Origin: Roseomonas gilardii
Lineage (GTDB): Bacteria; Pseudomonadota; Alphaproteobacteria; Acetobacterales; Acetobacteraceae
Length of the DNA stretch: 64,000 bases
NCBI RefSeq assembly: GCF_001941945.1
Contig: NZ_CP015583.1
Span: forward strand, 3,355,501 to 3,419,500
Direction of reading: 5' to 3'
Part shown: piece after piece, positions 36,887 through 46,018 of the stretch
Position numbering within the stretch: the first letter of the stretch is position 1
Layout: each line of letters begins with the position of its first letter
Position numbers and translations under genes: made by a program
Notes under the pieces: generated by a model
Told to the model about the DNA's origin: nothing
Seen by the model: the letters and a program-made list of their open reading frames with translations, nothing else
The model's database searches: none

Positions 36887-37977
36887 GCCGAGATCATGTC
36901 GATGAACTGGCGGTAGCTGTCGCCATAGTGCTCGCGGTACCAGTCGGCGCTGATCTTCACCTGCGCCGCCGCATTGGCCGGCGAGCCGGGATCGGCCTCG
37001 CGCAGTTCCGGCGGCACCAAGGCGCTGGCCTTCGGGTTGGCGGGGCCGTTGGACATGCTTTCCAGCAGGCTGACCTGGCCGGGCGGCTCCTGCATCGAGG
37101 CGATGGCGACCATGGCCTGCCTGCCGGCGGGATTGCCGCGCGGCACGACCCAGAGCCCCGGCTGCAGCACACCGTCCTGGAAGTTCCAGGCGATGCGCCC
37201 CTGCGTTTCCCGCCCCAGCAGGAAGGCGCGCGTGTGCCAGAGCCAGCCCATCACGGCCTCTCCGTCGCGCAGCAGGCTCTGGCTCTGCGCCCCGGTGTCC
37301 CAGGTCAGGAGCGCGTCCCTGATCGAGGCCAGCTTGTCCAGGCCGCGCTTCACGTCGAGGGGATAGAGCTTCTCGCGCGGCACGCCGTCGGCGAGCAGGG
37401 CCATCTCCAGCATCGCCTGGCTGTTCTTGCGGATCATGCGCTTGCCGGGGAACTTCTTCAGGTCGAAGAAATCGGCGAGCGTCGGGGTGCCGGGGACCCG
37501 CTGCTTGTCCCAGGCCATGACGCTGCTGAACATGTAGTTGCAGACCCCGCACTCATAGGCGAATTCCGGGACCACATCGGCCTTGCTCACCACGCCGTAG
37601 TCGATCGGGGCCAGCAGGTTGCGCCCGGCGAGCTCGGCCAGCCCGGTCACGCCGCTGTCGCAGAGGTCCCAGCGCACCGCATTGGCCTCGACCATCGCGC
37701 GCATCTTGCCGTTGGTGGGGCCGCTGCCGTCGATCACCATCCTGCCGCCGGTGCGCTTCTCGTAGGGTTCGACGAAGGCCTTGGTGAAGGCAGGCACGGC
37801 ATCGCCGCCCCAGTTGCACAGGACGACCTCCGGCACCGCGGCCCGGGCGGCGCCTCGCCCGGCCAGGGTCGCGGCCAGCAGGCTGCCGGCCCCGAGGGCG
37901 CCGGCGCCGAGCAGATGGCGCCGCGTGCCCTGCCTTCCGAGGAGCATGGCCAAGTCCTGCCCGAATTCCTGACCCAT
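36883..37977 (-). CDS. Extracellular solute-binding protein (PotD/spermidine-putrescine type)
   Basis: 364 residues. GAGGTGAGAG precedes the ATG. A signal sequence (RRHLLGAGALGAGSLLAATL, cleavage near ARAA at residue 47) is followed by VVLCNWGGDAVPAFTKAFVE, typical of PotD/family-1 binding proteins for polyamines or related cations. First gene of the three-gene transporter set. No ATPase follows; an unlinked PotA-like ATPase must be recruited if the system works. Confidence 0.9.
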   Translation of the reverse strand: MGQEFGQDLAMLLGRQGTRRHLLGAGALGAGSLLAATLAGRGAARAAVPEVVLCNWGGDAVPAFTKAFVEPYEKRTGGRMVIDGSGPTNGKMRAMVEANAVRWDLCDSGVTGLAELAGRNLLAPIDYGVVSKADVVPEFAYECGVCNYMFSSVMAWDKQRVPGTPTLADFFDLKKFPGKRMIRKNSQAMLEMALLADGVPREKLYPLDVKRGLDKLASIRDALLTWDTGAQSQSLLRDGEAVMGWLWHTRAFLLGRETQGRIAWNFQDGVLQPGLWVVPRGNPAGRQAMVAIASMQEPPGQVSLLESMSNGPANPKASALVPPELREADPGSPANAAAQVKISADWYREHYGDSYRQFIDMISA

Positions 37978-38354
37978 GGTCTCTCACCTCTGTCTGACGG
38001 AACGGCCGGACAGTTCACCCGCGGCGATCCGGTCCGTGCCGGGGGAGCAAGCAATCCCGGTGCCATGGCGGGGTCATCCCGGCGGTGGCCGGGAACGGGG
38101 CACAGGGCATCGCCCCGGTTCCGGCGATGATGAGGCGACGATCGGAGCTGCCAGGGTGGCGGATGCGGCGGGCGGGCTGCGTGGGGAGGAGGCAGGAGGC
38201 GCGGCGGGCGGGCAGATCGCCGCTCCCAGCGCGGAGGCTTTTCCTGTCCTCGTGGTTCGGCAGGAAAAATCTCTTAAAGATAGAATTGTTATCTAATTTG
38301 ACTTCTGTATCAAAATTTGTTCTGCTCTGACATCCTTCCAGGCCCGGAGCAAGG
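37978..38354. other. 377-bp intergenic region with an AT-rich island
   Basis: GC-rich to about 38250, then strongly AT-rich from about 38260 to 38325 (runs such as AAAAATCTCTTAAAGATAG and TCAAAATTTG). The AT island probably holds the promoter of the small ORF at 38355. No other gene is supported. Confidence 0.5.
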
Positions 38355-38564
38355 ATGCCGAAAGCAGCACGAATCCTGAACGAAGCGATTCTGACCCAGC
38401 AGAAGATTCACGATGAGGCACTGCGCGGCGCTGGAAGCGCTGTCACAGGACCGGCACGTCTGGCGCTCCACGACATAGCGGATGCCGCCATGCTGGCCAT
38501 CCGGCATCTCCAGAACCGTTTGCTGGCCATGGGGCGCCCTGCGCCCGACACCCGGGGGCACTGA
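38355..38564 (+). CDS. Hypothetical 69-residue protein
   Basis: The ATG at 38355 follows GGAGCAAGG at good spacing and an AT-rich promoter-like stretch. The product (MPKAARILNEAILTQQKIHD..., ending PAPDTRGH) is helical in character, with LALHDIADAAMLAIRHLQNR in its second half. Third-position G/C is lower than in neighbouring genes, so it may be foreign or spurious. No family recognised. Confidence 0.4.
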   Translation: MPKAARILNEAILTQQKIHDEALRGAGSAVTGPARLALHDIADAAMLAIRHLQNRLLAMGRPAPDTRGH

Positions 38565-38623
38565 CCGCCGACCCCTCCCGCGCCACGATGCGGGGGGCGT
38601 GGGCAGGCGCTTCCCGGGATAGG

Positions 38624-38743
38624 TCAGCAGGCGGGCTTCTCGTCGTCCTTCCACCACTCCTGCACCAGGGCAAGCCAGAACGGCTTGGACAGGAGGTGGT
38701 CGGTCGCGAGCCTGAGCATGGAGGGGTTCAGAAGGTCGAGCAT
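38624..38743 (-). CDS. Hypothetical 39-residue small protein
   Basis: Reads MLDLLNPSMLRLATDHLLSK, then PFWLALVQEWWKDDEKPAC. 36 of the 38 codons after ATG end in G or C, matching the strong coding bias of nearby genes, while the surrounding DNA is not coding. An amphipathic helix with a Trp-rich, acidic C-terminus ending in Cys is apparent. A weak GGGAACG precedes the ATG. I do not recognise it. It stands alone, with no neighbour within 60 bp. Confidence 0.5.
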   Translation of the reverse strand: MLDLLNPSMLRLATDHLLSKPFWLALVQEWWKDDEKPAC

Positions 38744-39269
38744 GGGACGTTCCCTGAATCTGCCACAGGGCCTGATTGCCCGGCGGCGACGCCCCTATGC
38801 CTCAGCACGGCACGGGGTGGGAACGAATGAAATTATGATCCTAACTATCAATCGGGCAGATGCCCGTGAGCCATGCGTTTCTGGCACAAGAAAATCGCAT
38901 GAAGCATGACGTTTCATTGATGTGGGCGCATGTCGGGTGGTGAAGGGCAGGATGCGGAAACGACCGCACTGGAGGCAAGGGAGAGCCTCGGAAATTCCGC
39001 TCAGCCAAGTTCCGACCGCTTTCCCGATCGTCAGGCATCCGCTTGTAGAAGAAGGATTTTCCAGGGAGGGCGGGTGCTACCGGTCCGGAAAGTTCCGGCA
39101 GCTCAGCCTGGAGCAGGGGTGGCATCACAGGGGACTGCCGGCCGTCGGGAACCGGTCCGGACAGGGTGCCGCCATCCAACGGGGATGATGGACCTTCTCC
39201 CGCTGGATACACGGGACGGGCAGCGCAGCCATCCCGGTTGGGAATGGCTGCGCAGGCCGCCACCTGGGG
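38744..39269. other. 526-bp intergenic region
   Basis: Contains a moderately AT-rich stretch at about 38820-38925 (likely promoters, including that of the 39-residue ORF on the minus strand). Open frames over 38841-39263 lack ribosome sites and coding bias. Nothing else recognised. Confidence 0.4.
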
Positions 39270-39911
39270 TCAGACGTCGAAGAAGACGGTCTCGTCCGCG
39301 CCGCCCTGGAGGCGGATGTCGAAGGTGTAGACCACCTTGCCGTCGCGTTCGGAACGCTGCGCGATCAGGGTCTTCCGACGCTCCGCCTGCTCGATGATGT
39401 TGAGCACCGGGTCCTTCTTGTTCGCCTCCTCCTCGTCGGAGAAGTACATGCGGGTGCTCAGGCCGATATTGATGCCGCGCGCGGCGATCCAGAAGCTGAC
39501 ATGCGGCGCCATCTCGCCCCGGCCCGAGCGGCCGGCGACCTTGCCGGGCTTGATCGTCTCGAAGGTATAGACGCCGGTGTCGAAGGCCGTGCCGGTGCGG
39601 CCCCAGCCACGGAAGGCCGGGTCCACCGGCTTGTCCTGCTGGTCGGCCTCATGGGCGTACTTGCCGGCGGCATTGGCCTGCCAGATCTCCAGCAGGATGT
39701 CCTTGCAGATCGAGCCGGTGCCGTCGATGACGCGCCCCTCGATGGTGATGCGCTCGCCCTCGGTCTCGGGCGTCACCAGCGTGTTGCTGAAGTCCTTCTC
39801 GAAGATGTCGAAGCCAGCCTGGTGCGGGATCAGCCCGATATGCACATAGGGGCCGGCGGTCTGGGACGGCGTTTCCTGGAGGAAGGAGGCCGGGGCGTTG
39901 ACGTTGAACAT
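39270..39911 (-). CDS. pcaG: Protocatechuate 3,4-dioxygenase alpha subunit
   Basis: 213 residues. Intradiol dioxygenase fold with FLQETPSQTAGPYVHIGLIP at the N-terminus, ITIEGRVIDGTG, LLEIWQANAAGKYAHEADQQ, GVYTFETIKPG and HVSFWIAARGI. The alpha chain lacks the full Fe(III) ligand set, as normal, and pairs with the beta subunit upstream. Together they open the ring of protocatechuate to 3-carboxy-cis,cis-muconate in the cytoplasm. It starts 5 bp after pcaH. Confidence 0.94.
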   Translation of the reverse strand: MFNVNAPASFLQETPSQTAGPYVHIGLIPHQAGFDIFEKDFSNTLVTPETEGERITIEGRVIDGTGSICKDILLEIWQANAAGKYAHEADQQDKPVDPAFRGWGRTGTAFDTGVYTFETIKPGKVAGRSGRGEMAPHVSFWIAARGINIGLSTRMYFSDEEEANKKDPVLNIIEQAERRKTLIAQRSERDGKVVYTFDIRLQGGADETVFFDV

Positions 39912-39916
39912 GGCGC

Positions 39917-40835
<919 letters not shown>

Positions 40836-40847
40836 GAATGTCCCGGG

Positions 40848-41765
40848 ATGACCAATCGCCGCTTCGAATGTTTCGTCACCGCCGCCCGGGAACTGCATAT
40901 CGGGCGTGCCGCCGAGCGCCTCGGCATCGCGCAGCCCGCCCTCAGCCAGCAGATCCGGGCTCTGGAGCAAACGGTGGGAGCACGGCTGCTGCGCCGGGTC
41001 GGGCGCGGCATCGCCCTGACCGAGGCGGGGGCTGCCTTCCTGCCCGAAGCCGTGGCGGCGCTGGAGCAGGAGGCGCGGGCGGTGTATGTCGCCCGCCGTG
41101 CTGCCCGGGGCGAGCTCGGCGAGATCAGCATCGGCTATGTGAACACCGCCATGCTGGGGCCGGAACTGCCCACCCTGCTTTCGGCCTTCCGCCGTTCCGT
41201 GCCCGATGCGCGGATCGACCTGCAGGAAATCTCGGTGCAGGACCAGCTTCCGGCCCTGGAACAGCGGCGCCTGGATCTGGCCGTGGTGCGGGAGCCGGTG
41301 GGAGGCCTGCCGCCCGAGTACCAGGCCCGGCATTTCAGCCGGGATGCGTTACTGGCGGCGGTGCCGCTCTCCCTGGCCGAGCGCCTGCCCCGTCCGCTGC
41401 CGCTGGCGGCACTGGCGGAACAGCCCTTCATCGCCCTGCGTGACCCGCATGGCATGGGGCTCGGCCACCGGCTCTGGCAGCTTTGCCGGGAGGCCGGGTT
41501 CGCGCCCCGGATCGAGCTGCGGGTGAACAATGCCACCAGCATCCTGGGGCTGGTGGCCGCCGGCTTCGGGGTCAGCCTGGTGCCGGCGGTCCTGCGGCGG
41601 GTCGGGATGGCGGGGGTGGCCCTTCTGGAGCTGGAAGGGAGCGAGGCGCATACCGACCTCGCCATCGTGCACCGACCGGCCGATACCTCGCCCCTGAAGC
41701 TGCGCTTTCTGGCCCAGCTGCCGCAGGATGGGACTGCCTTTCCACAACCGGAAGTCATCAGTTAA
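40848..41765 (+). CDS. LysR-family regulator, probable pcaHG activator
   Basis: 305 residues. N-terminal winged HTH (FECFVTAARELHIGRAAERL, GIAQPALSQQIRALEQTVG), followed by a LysR substrate-binding domain with ISIGYVNTAMLGPELP and GLVAAGFGVSLVPAV. It diverges from pcaHG with 160 bp between, the usual layout for LysR control of aromatic catabolism. The inducer is likely protocatechuate or carboxymuconate by analogy; not proven. Confidence 0.88.
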   Translation: MTNRRFECFVTAARELHIGRAAERLGIAQPALSQQIRALEQTVGARLLRRVGRGIALTEAGAAFLPEAVAALEQEARAVYVARRAARGELGEISIGYVNTAMLGPELPTLLSAFRRSVPDARIDLQEISVQDQLPALEQRRLDLAVVREPVGGLPPEYQARHFSRDALLAAVPLSLAERLPRPLPLAALAEQPFIALRDPHGMGLGHRLWQLCREAGFAPRIELRVNNATSILGLVAAGFGVSLVPAVLRRVGMAGVALLELEGSEAHTDLAIVHRPADTSPLKLRFLAQLPQDGTAFPQPEVIS

Positions 41766-41836
41766 CGAAGGTTGAATCAACCCTCGATACTCTCATTCCT
41801 GTTGTGTATGATGCGTCGCAGCAACCATAGGTGGAC

Positions 41837-43537
41837 ATGGCTGAGATGAGCACCATCACGAGGCTGCGGGTCGGCAACGAAGACTTCCTGGTCGCGGCCA
41901 TGATCGAGCGGTGCCCGAAGTCGATGATGATCCGGGAACTGCTGCAGAACGCGCTGGAGGCGGCGCAGAGCGCGCCGGACGGGGAACGGCGCGTGGAGTT
42001 CTCGGCCCTGACGGTCGACGGGGCGCGCAAGCTGGCGCTGTGGAATGCCGGGCGGGGGCTGACCGCGGCGGAACTCTACCGGATGTGCGACATCGCCGCC
42101 TCGATCAACAAGGTGAACGGGCTCGATGCCAATTTCGGCATGGGCGCCAAGGTGGCCTCGCTGCCCTCCAACCAGCACGGGATGCGCTACCGCTCCTGCC
42201 GCGACGGGGTGGTGCATGAGGTGGTGCTGGGCAAGCGGGGCGGCACCTATGGGCGCCTGCACCAGCCCGGCCCGGACGGACGCCTGACCGAGATCGTCGA
42301 GGTCACCGCCCTGGCCCAGGCCGAGGGCCGGGACACCGCAAGCGACTGGACCGAGGTGGTGCTGCTCGGCAACCGGGCGGAGCAGGACACCGTGGCCGAT
42401 CCCTTCGACGGCCATCCGCGCAGCCCGGCCAACTGGCTCATCGAGACCATCGGCGGCCGCTACTTCCGCTTCCTGCCCGGCGGTGCCGTGACGCTGCAGC
42501 CCGGCATCCATCCGGTCACCGCCAGCTATGCGCTGCGCAGCCTGGAACAGCGCCTCGCGGCCCTGCCGCATTACGAGCGCGTGGCGCTGCCGGACGGCGT
42601 CGCGATCCACTACGCCTATGACGCCCCGCATCCGGACAAGCCGGGGGCCAATCTCAGCCAGTCCTCCGGGCTGGAGAATGCGGAGGGCATGGCCGGCATC
42701 GTCTTCCGCGACGAGATCTTCGCGGTGCTGCGCGGCGCGCAGTGGCGGCGCGAGGCACCGAGCTTCGGCGTGCCGGTGGGCGCGCGGCATGTCTCCATCC
42801 TGGTGGAGTTGCCGCCGGATCATCCGGTCCAGGCGGAGGGCTATCGCGAGTTCCTGCGCTATCGCGGCGGCGCGCAGGCACAGGTGCGGCTGGCCGATTT
42901 CGCGCCCCTCATCGCCGAGCACCAGCCGGGCTGGCTGAAGGAGATCCTGGCCGGCAGCTCGCCTTCCGCCGCCCTGGTGGCCGAGGCGCAGCAGGAGATG
43001 GGGGAACTGCTGCGGAGCCTGGGCGTCGCCCGCCGCCGCCCGCCCCGCCCGCGCACGGAGGACATGCCGCCGCCCGCGACGCCGGTGGCGACGCCAGCCC
43101 CCCGCCCGGTGGTGATCGAGACCGCGCCGGCCCTGTTCCTGCTGCGCGGGGCCACCGAGGTGGCCGATGCCGGGCTGACCTTCCGCGCCGCCTGCTACTA
43201 TCCGGAGAGCCACCAGCTCCACATCAACCTGACCTATCCGGCGGTGGCGGTGATGGCCGCCATGCTGACCGGCAGCGAGGACAGCGAGGAGGTCGCCCCG
43301 GCGGTGCAGGCCGCCGCGACCGAGATCGCGGAGCGCAGCCTGGTCATGCGGGTGGCACGCGCACTGGTCCATGGGCTGGCCAAGCGCGGGCGCCCGCGCG
43401 AATGGAATGATGGACAGTTGCGGGTGCTGCTGTCCGCGGAGAGCCTGACCCTGGCGGCCGACGACGTGCATGCCGGCCTCACCGAGGCGCAGGAGAGCTT
43501 CCGCCAGAGCGTGCTGGCCGTACCGGCGGCGGAATAG
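41837..43537 (+). CDS. Stand-alone GHKL (Hsp90/MutL/MORC-like) ATPase-domain protein
   Basis: 566 residues. N-terminal Bergerat fold: the N-box IRELLQNALEAAQ gives Glu34 and Asn38, as in Hsp90/MutL/MORC; a G1-like motif WNAGRGLTAAEL at 69-80 has Asn where DxGxG normally has Asp; the G2 loop is ANFGMGAKVASL at 98-109. A middle region (about 140-390) is of unknown fold, then a proline-rich linker at about 395-425 and a C-terminal domain (about 430-566) with VMRVARALVHGLAKRG. Starts at GTG 41831 or ATG 41846 are also possible. No helicase, nuclease, kinase or chaperone partner is adjacent. Function unknown. Confidence 0.75.
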   Translation: MAEMSTITRLRVGNEDFLVAAMIERCPKSMMIRELLQNALEAAQSAPDGERRVEFSALTVDGARKLALWNAGRGLTAAELYRMCDIAASINKVNGLDANFGMGAKVASLPSNQHGMRYRSCRDGVVHEVVLGKRGGTYGRLHQPGPDGRLTEIVEVTALAQAEGRDTASDWTEVVLLGNRAEQDTVADPFDGHPRSPANWLIETIGGRYFRFLPGGAVTLQPGIHPVTASYALRSLEQRLAALPHYERVALPDGVAIHYAYDAPHPDKPGANLSQSSGLENAEGMAGIVFRDEIFAVLRGAQWRREAPSFGVPVGARHVSILVELPPDHPVQAEGYREFLRYRGGAQAQVRLADFAPLIAEHQPGWLKEILAGSSPSAALVAEAQQEMGELLRSLGVARRRPPRPRTEDMPPPATPVATPAPRPVVIETAPALFLLRGATEVADAGLTFRAACYYPESHQLHINLTYPAVAVMAAMLTGSEDSEEVAPAVQAAATEIAERSLVMRVARALVHGLAKRGRPREWNDGQLRVLLSAESLTLAADDVHAGLTEAQESFRQSVLAVPAAE

Positions 43538-43550
43538 CCGCCACGCTGCT

Positions 43551-43577
43551 TCCCCGGGGGTGCCGCATCCCCGGGGA
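43551..43577 (+). terminator. Stem-loop after the GHKL ATPase gene
   Basis: Perfect 9-bp arms TCCCCGGGG and CCCCGGGGA with a 9-base loop, 14 bp past the stop, between convergent genes. Confidence 0.5.
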
Positions 43578-43633
43578 GCGATGGCCCCGCCAAGCCGGAC
43601 GGCCGCCACGGCCCCGGCGCGACGGGTGACGTT

Positions 43634-43960
43634 TCAGTGGTGCTGCGTTCCGTGTTCCGCGTTCCGGCGCCGGGTTTCCGCGGCCTTTTTGGCGGAGGCC
43701 GAGCGCTCGCTGGCCGGGCGGGAGGCCGAGGCTTTGCCGCCCAGATGGCCGCCCTTGTGCGAGGGCTCGTGCGAAACCGCGTGGCCGCGCCCCGAACCGC
43801 TCTTCTTGCCGCCGCCATCCTGCTTGTTCACCGTGGCCCAGGCCCGCGCCTCGGCCTCCTTCTCCGGCACGCCGCGGTGCTCGTAGCCTTCCTCGATATG
43901 CTCGGCCTGGCGCTTCTGCTTGTCCGTGTATGCGTCCTTGCTGCCGCGTCCCGTTGCCAT
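43634..43960 (-). CDS. Small basic protein of the so-called plasmid stabilization family
   Basis: 108 residues. N-terminal half: DAYTDKQKRQAEHIEEGYEH, then GVPEKEAEARAWATVNKQDG, the conserved block of a widespread alphaproteobacterial family usually labelled plasmid stabilization protein. The C-terminal half is low-complexity Ser/Lys/Gly/His (HEPSHKGGHLGGKA), probably disordered and possibly nucleic-acid binding. The label is historical; no toxin or antitoxin partner is present. Convergent with the GHKL gene. Confidence 0.7.
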   Translation of the reverse strand: MATGRGSKDAYTDKQKRQAEHIEEGYEHRGVPEKEAEARAWATVNKQDGGGKKSGSGRGHAVSHEPSHKGGHLGGKASASRPASERSASAKKAAETRRRNAEHGTQHH

Positions 43961-44078
43961 CCCGCATCTCCCTGCATCCGGCGGCCCGATGACCTCCGCC
44001 CGGTGAGGAAACGTGCCGGCCGCCGGATGGCTGCGCCTCCCACACAGGCGGCGATCCTGATCGGCTGCCGGAAGCCCC

Positions 44079-44975
44079 TCAGGCCGGGGCCCGCGCCCCG
44101 ATGCGCTCGGCCGCCAGCCTCTGCCGCAGCCAGGCGGCGGCGGGGCCGGAGCGGCGCTGCTTGTGCCAGACCATCTCCAGCGCCACGGGCCAGTCGCCGC
44201 GGTCGAACTGGAGTTCCGGCGTGACGAGGTCCGGCGCCGCCGGGGAGGCGGCGATCACGTGGTCGGAGGCGAAGGCCCAGCCGATGCCATGCTTCACGAA
44301 TTCCAGGATCACCCAGTGGCTTTCCACCCACCAGACCTCGGCCGCGACGCGCAGCCGGCTCTTCTCCCGGCTCTCGCTGCGGGTGGCGAGCATGATCTGG
44401 CGGTGGCGCTTCAGCTCCTCCCATTCCACCCGCTCCTTGGCCAGGGGGTGGTCGCGGCCGCAGACCAGCTTCAGCGGCACCCAGCCCAGCGTGTGGAAAC
44501 CCAGTTCGGTCGGCAGCACCTCCGGCCGCCACTGGATGCCGAGATCAGCCTTCCCTTCCAGCACGAGCTGGCTGACATCCTCCATGAGCGAGAAGAGGAT
44601 CTCCAGCTCCACGAAGGGGAAGTGCCGGGCGAAATCGGCGAAGAGGCTGCCGAGCGCGTTCTCCGGATAAAGCTCGTCGATGGCGAGGACCAGGCGGTCC
44701 TCCACCGCTTCCTCCAGGCTGCGCGCCACGCCGATCAGGTGTTCCCGCCGCTCCAGCACCACCCTTGCCTCCTGCAGCAGCCGCTGGCCGGCGCGGGTCA
44801 GGCTCGGGTTGCGGCCCTCGCGGCGGAAGAGCTCCAGCCCGAGATCGGTCTCCAGATTGGCGACATGGGTGCTGACCACCGACTGCGCCCGGCGGAGCTT
44901 CCGGGCGGCAGCAGAAAAGGAGCCGGTCTCGGCGGCGGCCACGAAGGCCTGGAGCTGGTCGAGGGAAACGGTCAT
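44079..44975 (-). CDS. LysR-family regulator, divergent from PACE efflux gene
   Basis: 298 residues. HTH at about 1-60 (MTVSLDQLQAFVAAAETGSF, RRAQSVVSTHVANLETDLG) and a LysR effector domain (ELYPENALGSLFADFARHFP, QLVLEGKADLGIQW). It diverges from the PACE transporter gene, the usual arrangement in which the LysR protein controls the efflux pump. An inverted repeat lies in the 99-bp gap. Confidence 0.88.
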   Translation of the reverse strand: MTVSLDQLQAFVAAAETGSFSAAARKLRRAQSVVSTHVANLETDLGLELFRREGRNPSLTRAGQRLLQEARVVLERREHLIGVARSLEEAVEDRLVLAIDELYPENALGSLFADFARHFPFVELEILFSLMEDVSQLVLEGKADLGIQWRPEVLPTELGFHTLGWVPLKLVCGRDHPLAKERVEWEELKRHRQIMLATRSESREKSRLRVAAEVWWVESHWVILEFVKHGIGWAFASDHVIAASPAAPDLVTPELQFDRGDWPVALEMVWHKQRRSGPAAAWLRQRLAAERIGARAPA

Positions 44976-44999
44976 GGCTGCGATCTATCGCCCAAGACG

Positions 45000-45019
45000 A
45001 TGGCAACCAACTTTGCCAT
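45000..45019. promoter_or_regulatory. Inverted repeat ATGGCAA-N6-TTGCCAT between LysR and PACE genes
   Basis: Perfect 7-bp arms with a 6-bp spacer, 25 bp before the LysR ATG and 55 bp before the PACE ATG. A second pair of inverted 8-mers, TCTATCGC at 44984-44991 and GCGATAGA at 45030-45037, brackets it. Likely LysR operator. Confidence 0.5.
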
Positions 45020-45074
45020 GGAAGGAAAAGCGATAGAAACCCCGCAACAACGCCAGCCGCACAAAGGTTCCTCC

Positions 45075-45524
45075 ATGCGCAGCACAGCGGATCGCATCCG
45101 TCACACCATCCTGTTCGAGATCGTCGGCCTCGCCCTGGTCCTGCCGCTGGGCTCCTGGCTCTTCGGCCTGCCGGTCGAGAAGATGGGGGTCATCGGCGTC
45201 GGCAGCGTCTTCGCCGCGGCGATCTGGAACTACGTCTACAACCTGGGCTTCGACCGGGCGATGCTGGCCCTGCGGGGGCGGGTGGAGAAGACGCTGCCGC
45301 TGCGCGTCCTGCACGCCATCCTGTTCGAGGCCGGGCTGCTGGTGGTGCTGCTGCCGGCCATCGCCTGGTATCTCGGCATCAGCCTGGTGGAGGCCTTCGT
45401 CATGGATATCGCGATCGCGGGCTTCTATGTGGCCTATGCCTTCGTCTTCAACCTGGCCTATGACCGGATCTTCCCGATCCCGGAGCGGCGGGCGCGGGCG
45501 GACGGCCTGCCGGCCCGGGCCTGA
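45075..45524 (+). CDS. PACE family efflux transporter (BTP-domain protein)
   Basis: 149 residues, four membrane helices in two bacterial transmembrane pair repeats: RIRHTILFEIVGLALVLPLG with WNYVYNLGFDRAM, and RVLHAILFEAGLLVVLLPAI with AYAFVFNLAYDRIFP. The repeated HxILFE and YN/FNL.(F/Y)D motifs define the PACE family of proton-coupled exporters (chlorhexidine, acriflavine). Inner membrane; the ATG at 45075 is the natural start, since earlier frame is antisense to the LysR gene. Confidence 0.9.
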   Translation: MRSTADRIRHTILFEIVGLALVLPLGSWLFGLPVEKMGVIGVGSVFAAAIWNYVYNLGFDRAMLALRGRVEKTLPLRVLHAILFEAGLLVVLLPAIAWYLGISLVEAFVMDIAIAGFYVAYAFVFNLAYDRIFPIPERRARADGLPARA

Positions 45525-45541
45525 CCTCGTGGGACAGTGAC

Positions 45542-45961
45542 ATGCGGCAGGCCCTCCATACCCTCCTGGTCGAGACCCCCGGTGCCGGACTGGTCGAGAT
45601 CACCGCCCCCATCCGCCGCTGGGTGACGGGCCAGGGGATCGCGACCGGGCTCCTTACCCTCTGGTGCCGGCACACCTCGGCATCCCTGCTGGTGCAGGAG
45701 AATGCCTCACCGGATGCGCGGGCCGACCTGGAAGCCTTCTTCCGGCGGATCGCACCGGAGGCGCGGGGCCTGTACCGGCATGACGAGGAGGGGCCCGACG
45801 ACATGCCGGCGCATCTGCGCGCCGCGCTGACGCAGACCCAGCTTTCCGTGCCGGTCGCCGATGGGCGGCCGGTCCTGGGCATGTGGCAGGGGATCCACCT
45901 GTTCGAGCACCGGGCGGCGCCGCACCGGAGGGAGGTGGTGCTGCACCTGATCGGGGAGTGA
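45542..45961 (+). CDS. yjbQ: YjbQ / UPF0047 family protein
   Basis: 139 residues, typical of the family. Motifs: LLTLWCRHTSASLLVQENAS and DLEAFFRRIAP near residues 38-75, RHDEEGPDDMPAHLRAALTQ near 79-98, and GMWQGIHLFEHR near 113, including the conserved His, Asp and Glu. The family shows weak thiamin-phosphate synthase activity in vitro, but its physiological role is unsettled. It lies 17 bp after the PACE gene and may be co-transcribed. Confidence 0.9.
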   Translation: MRQALHTLLVETPGAGLVEITAPIRRWVTGQGIATGLLTLWCRHTSASLLVQENASPDARADLEAFFRRIAPEARGLYRHDEEGPDDMPAHLRAALTQTQLSVPVADGRPVLGMWQGIHLFEHRAAPHRREVVLHLIGE

Positions 45962-46018
45962 TCCCCGGCGGGGTGCGGCCGCCCTGCCCCCTTGGTCAGC
46001 GACGCGCCGGGGCCGCCG

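Noticed and set aside
36887-37552. N-terminal extension of the PotB-like permease (504-codon frame)
   Set aside because: It runs through the binding-protein gene in another frame; the GTG overlapping that gene's stop begins directly before the first membrane helix.
38930-39397. Open frame across the gap beside pcaG
   Set aside because: It lacks a ribosome site, runs into pcaG antisense and has no coding bias.
41765-43960. A defence island around the GHKL ATPase
   Set aside because: Neighbours are pca regulation and a small plasmid-stabilization-type protein, with no nuclease, helicase, methyltransferase or toxin. The ATPase alone does not make a defence system.
43634-43960. Plasmid stabilization protein as evidence of an integrated plasmid
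   Set aside because: The family is widespread on chromosomes and its name is historical. No replication, partition or transfer gene is present.
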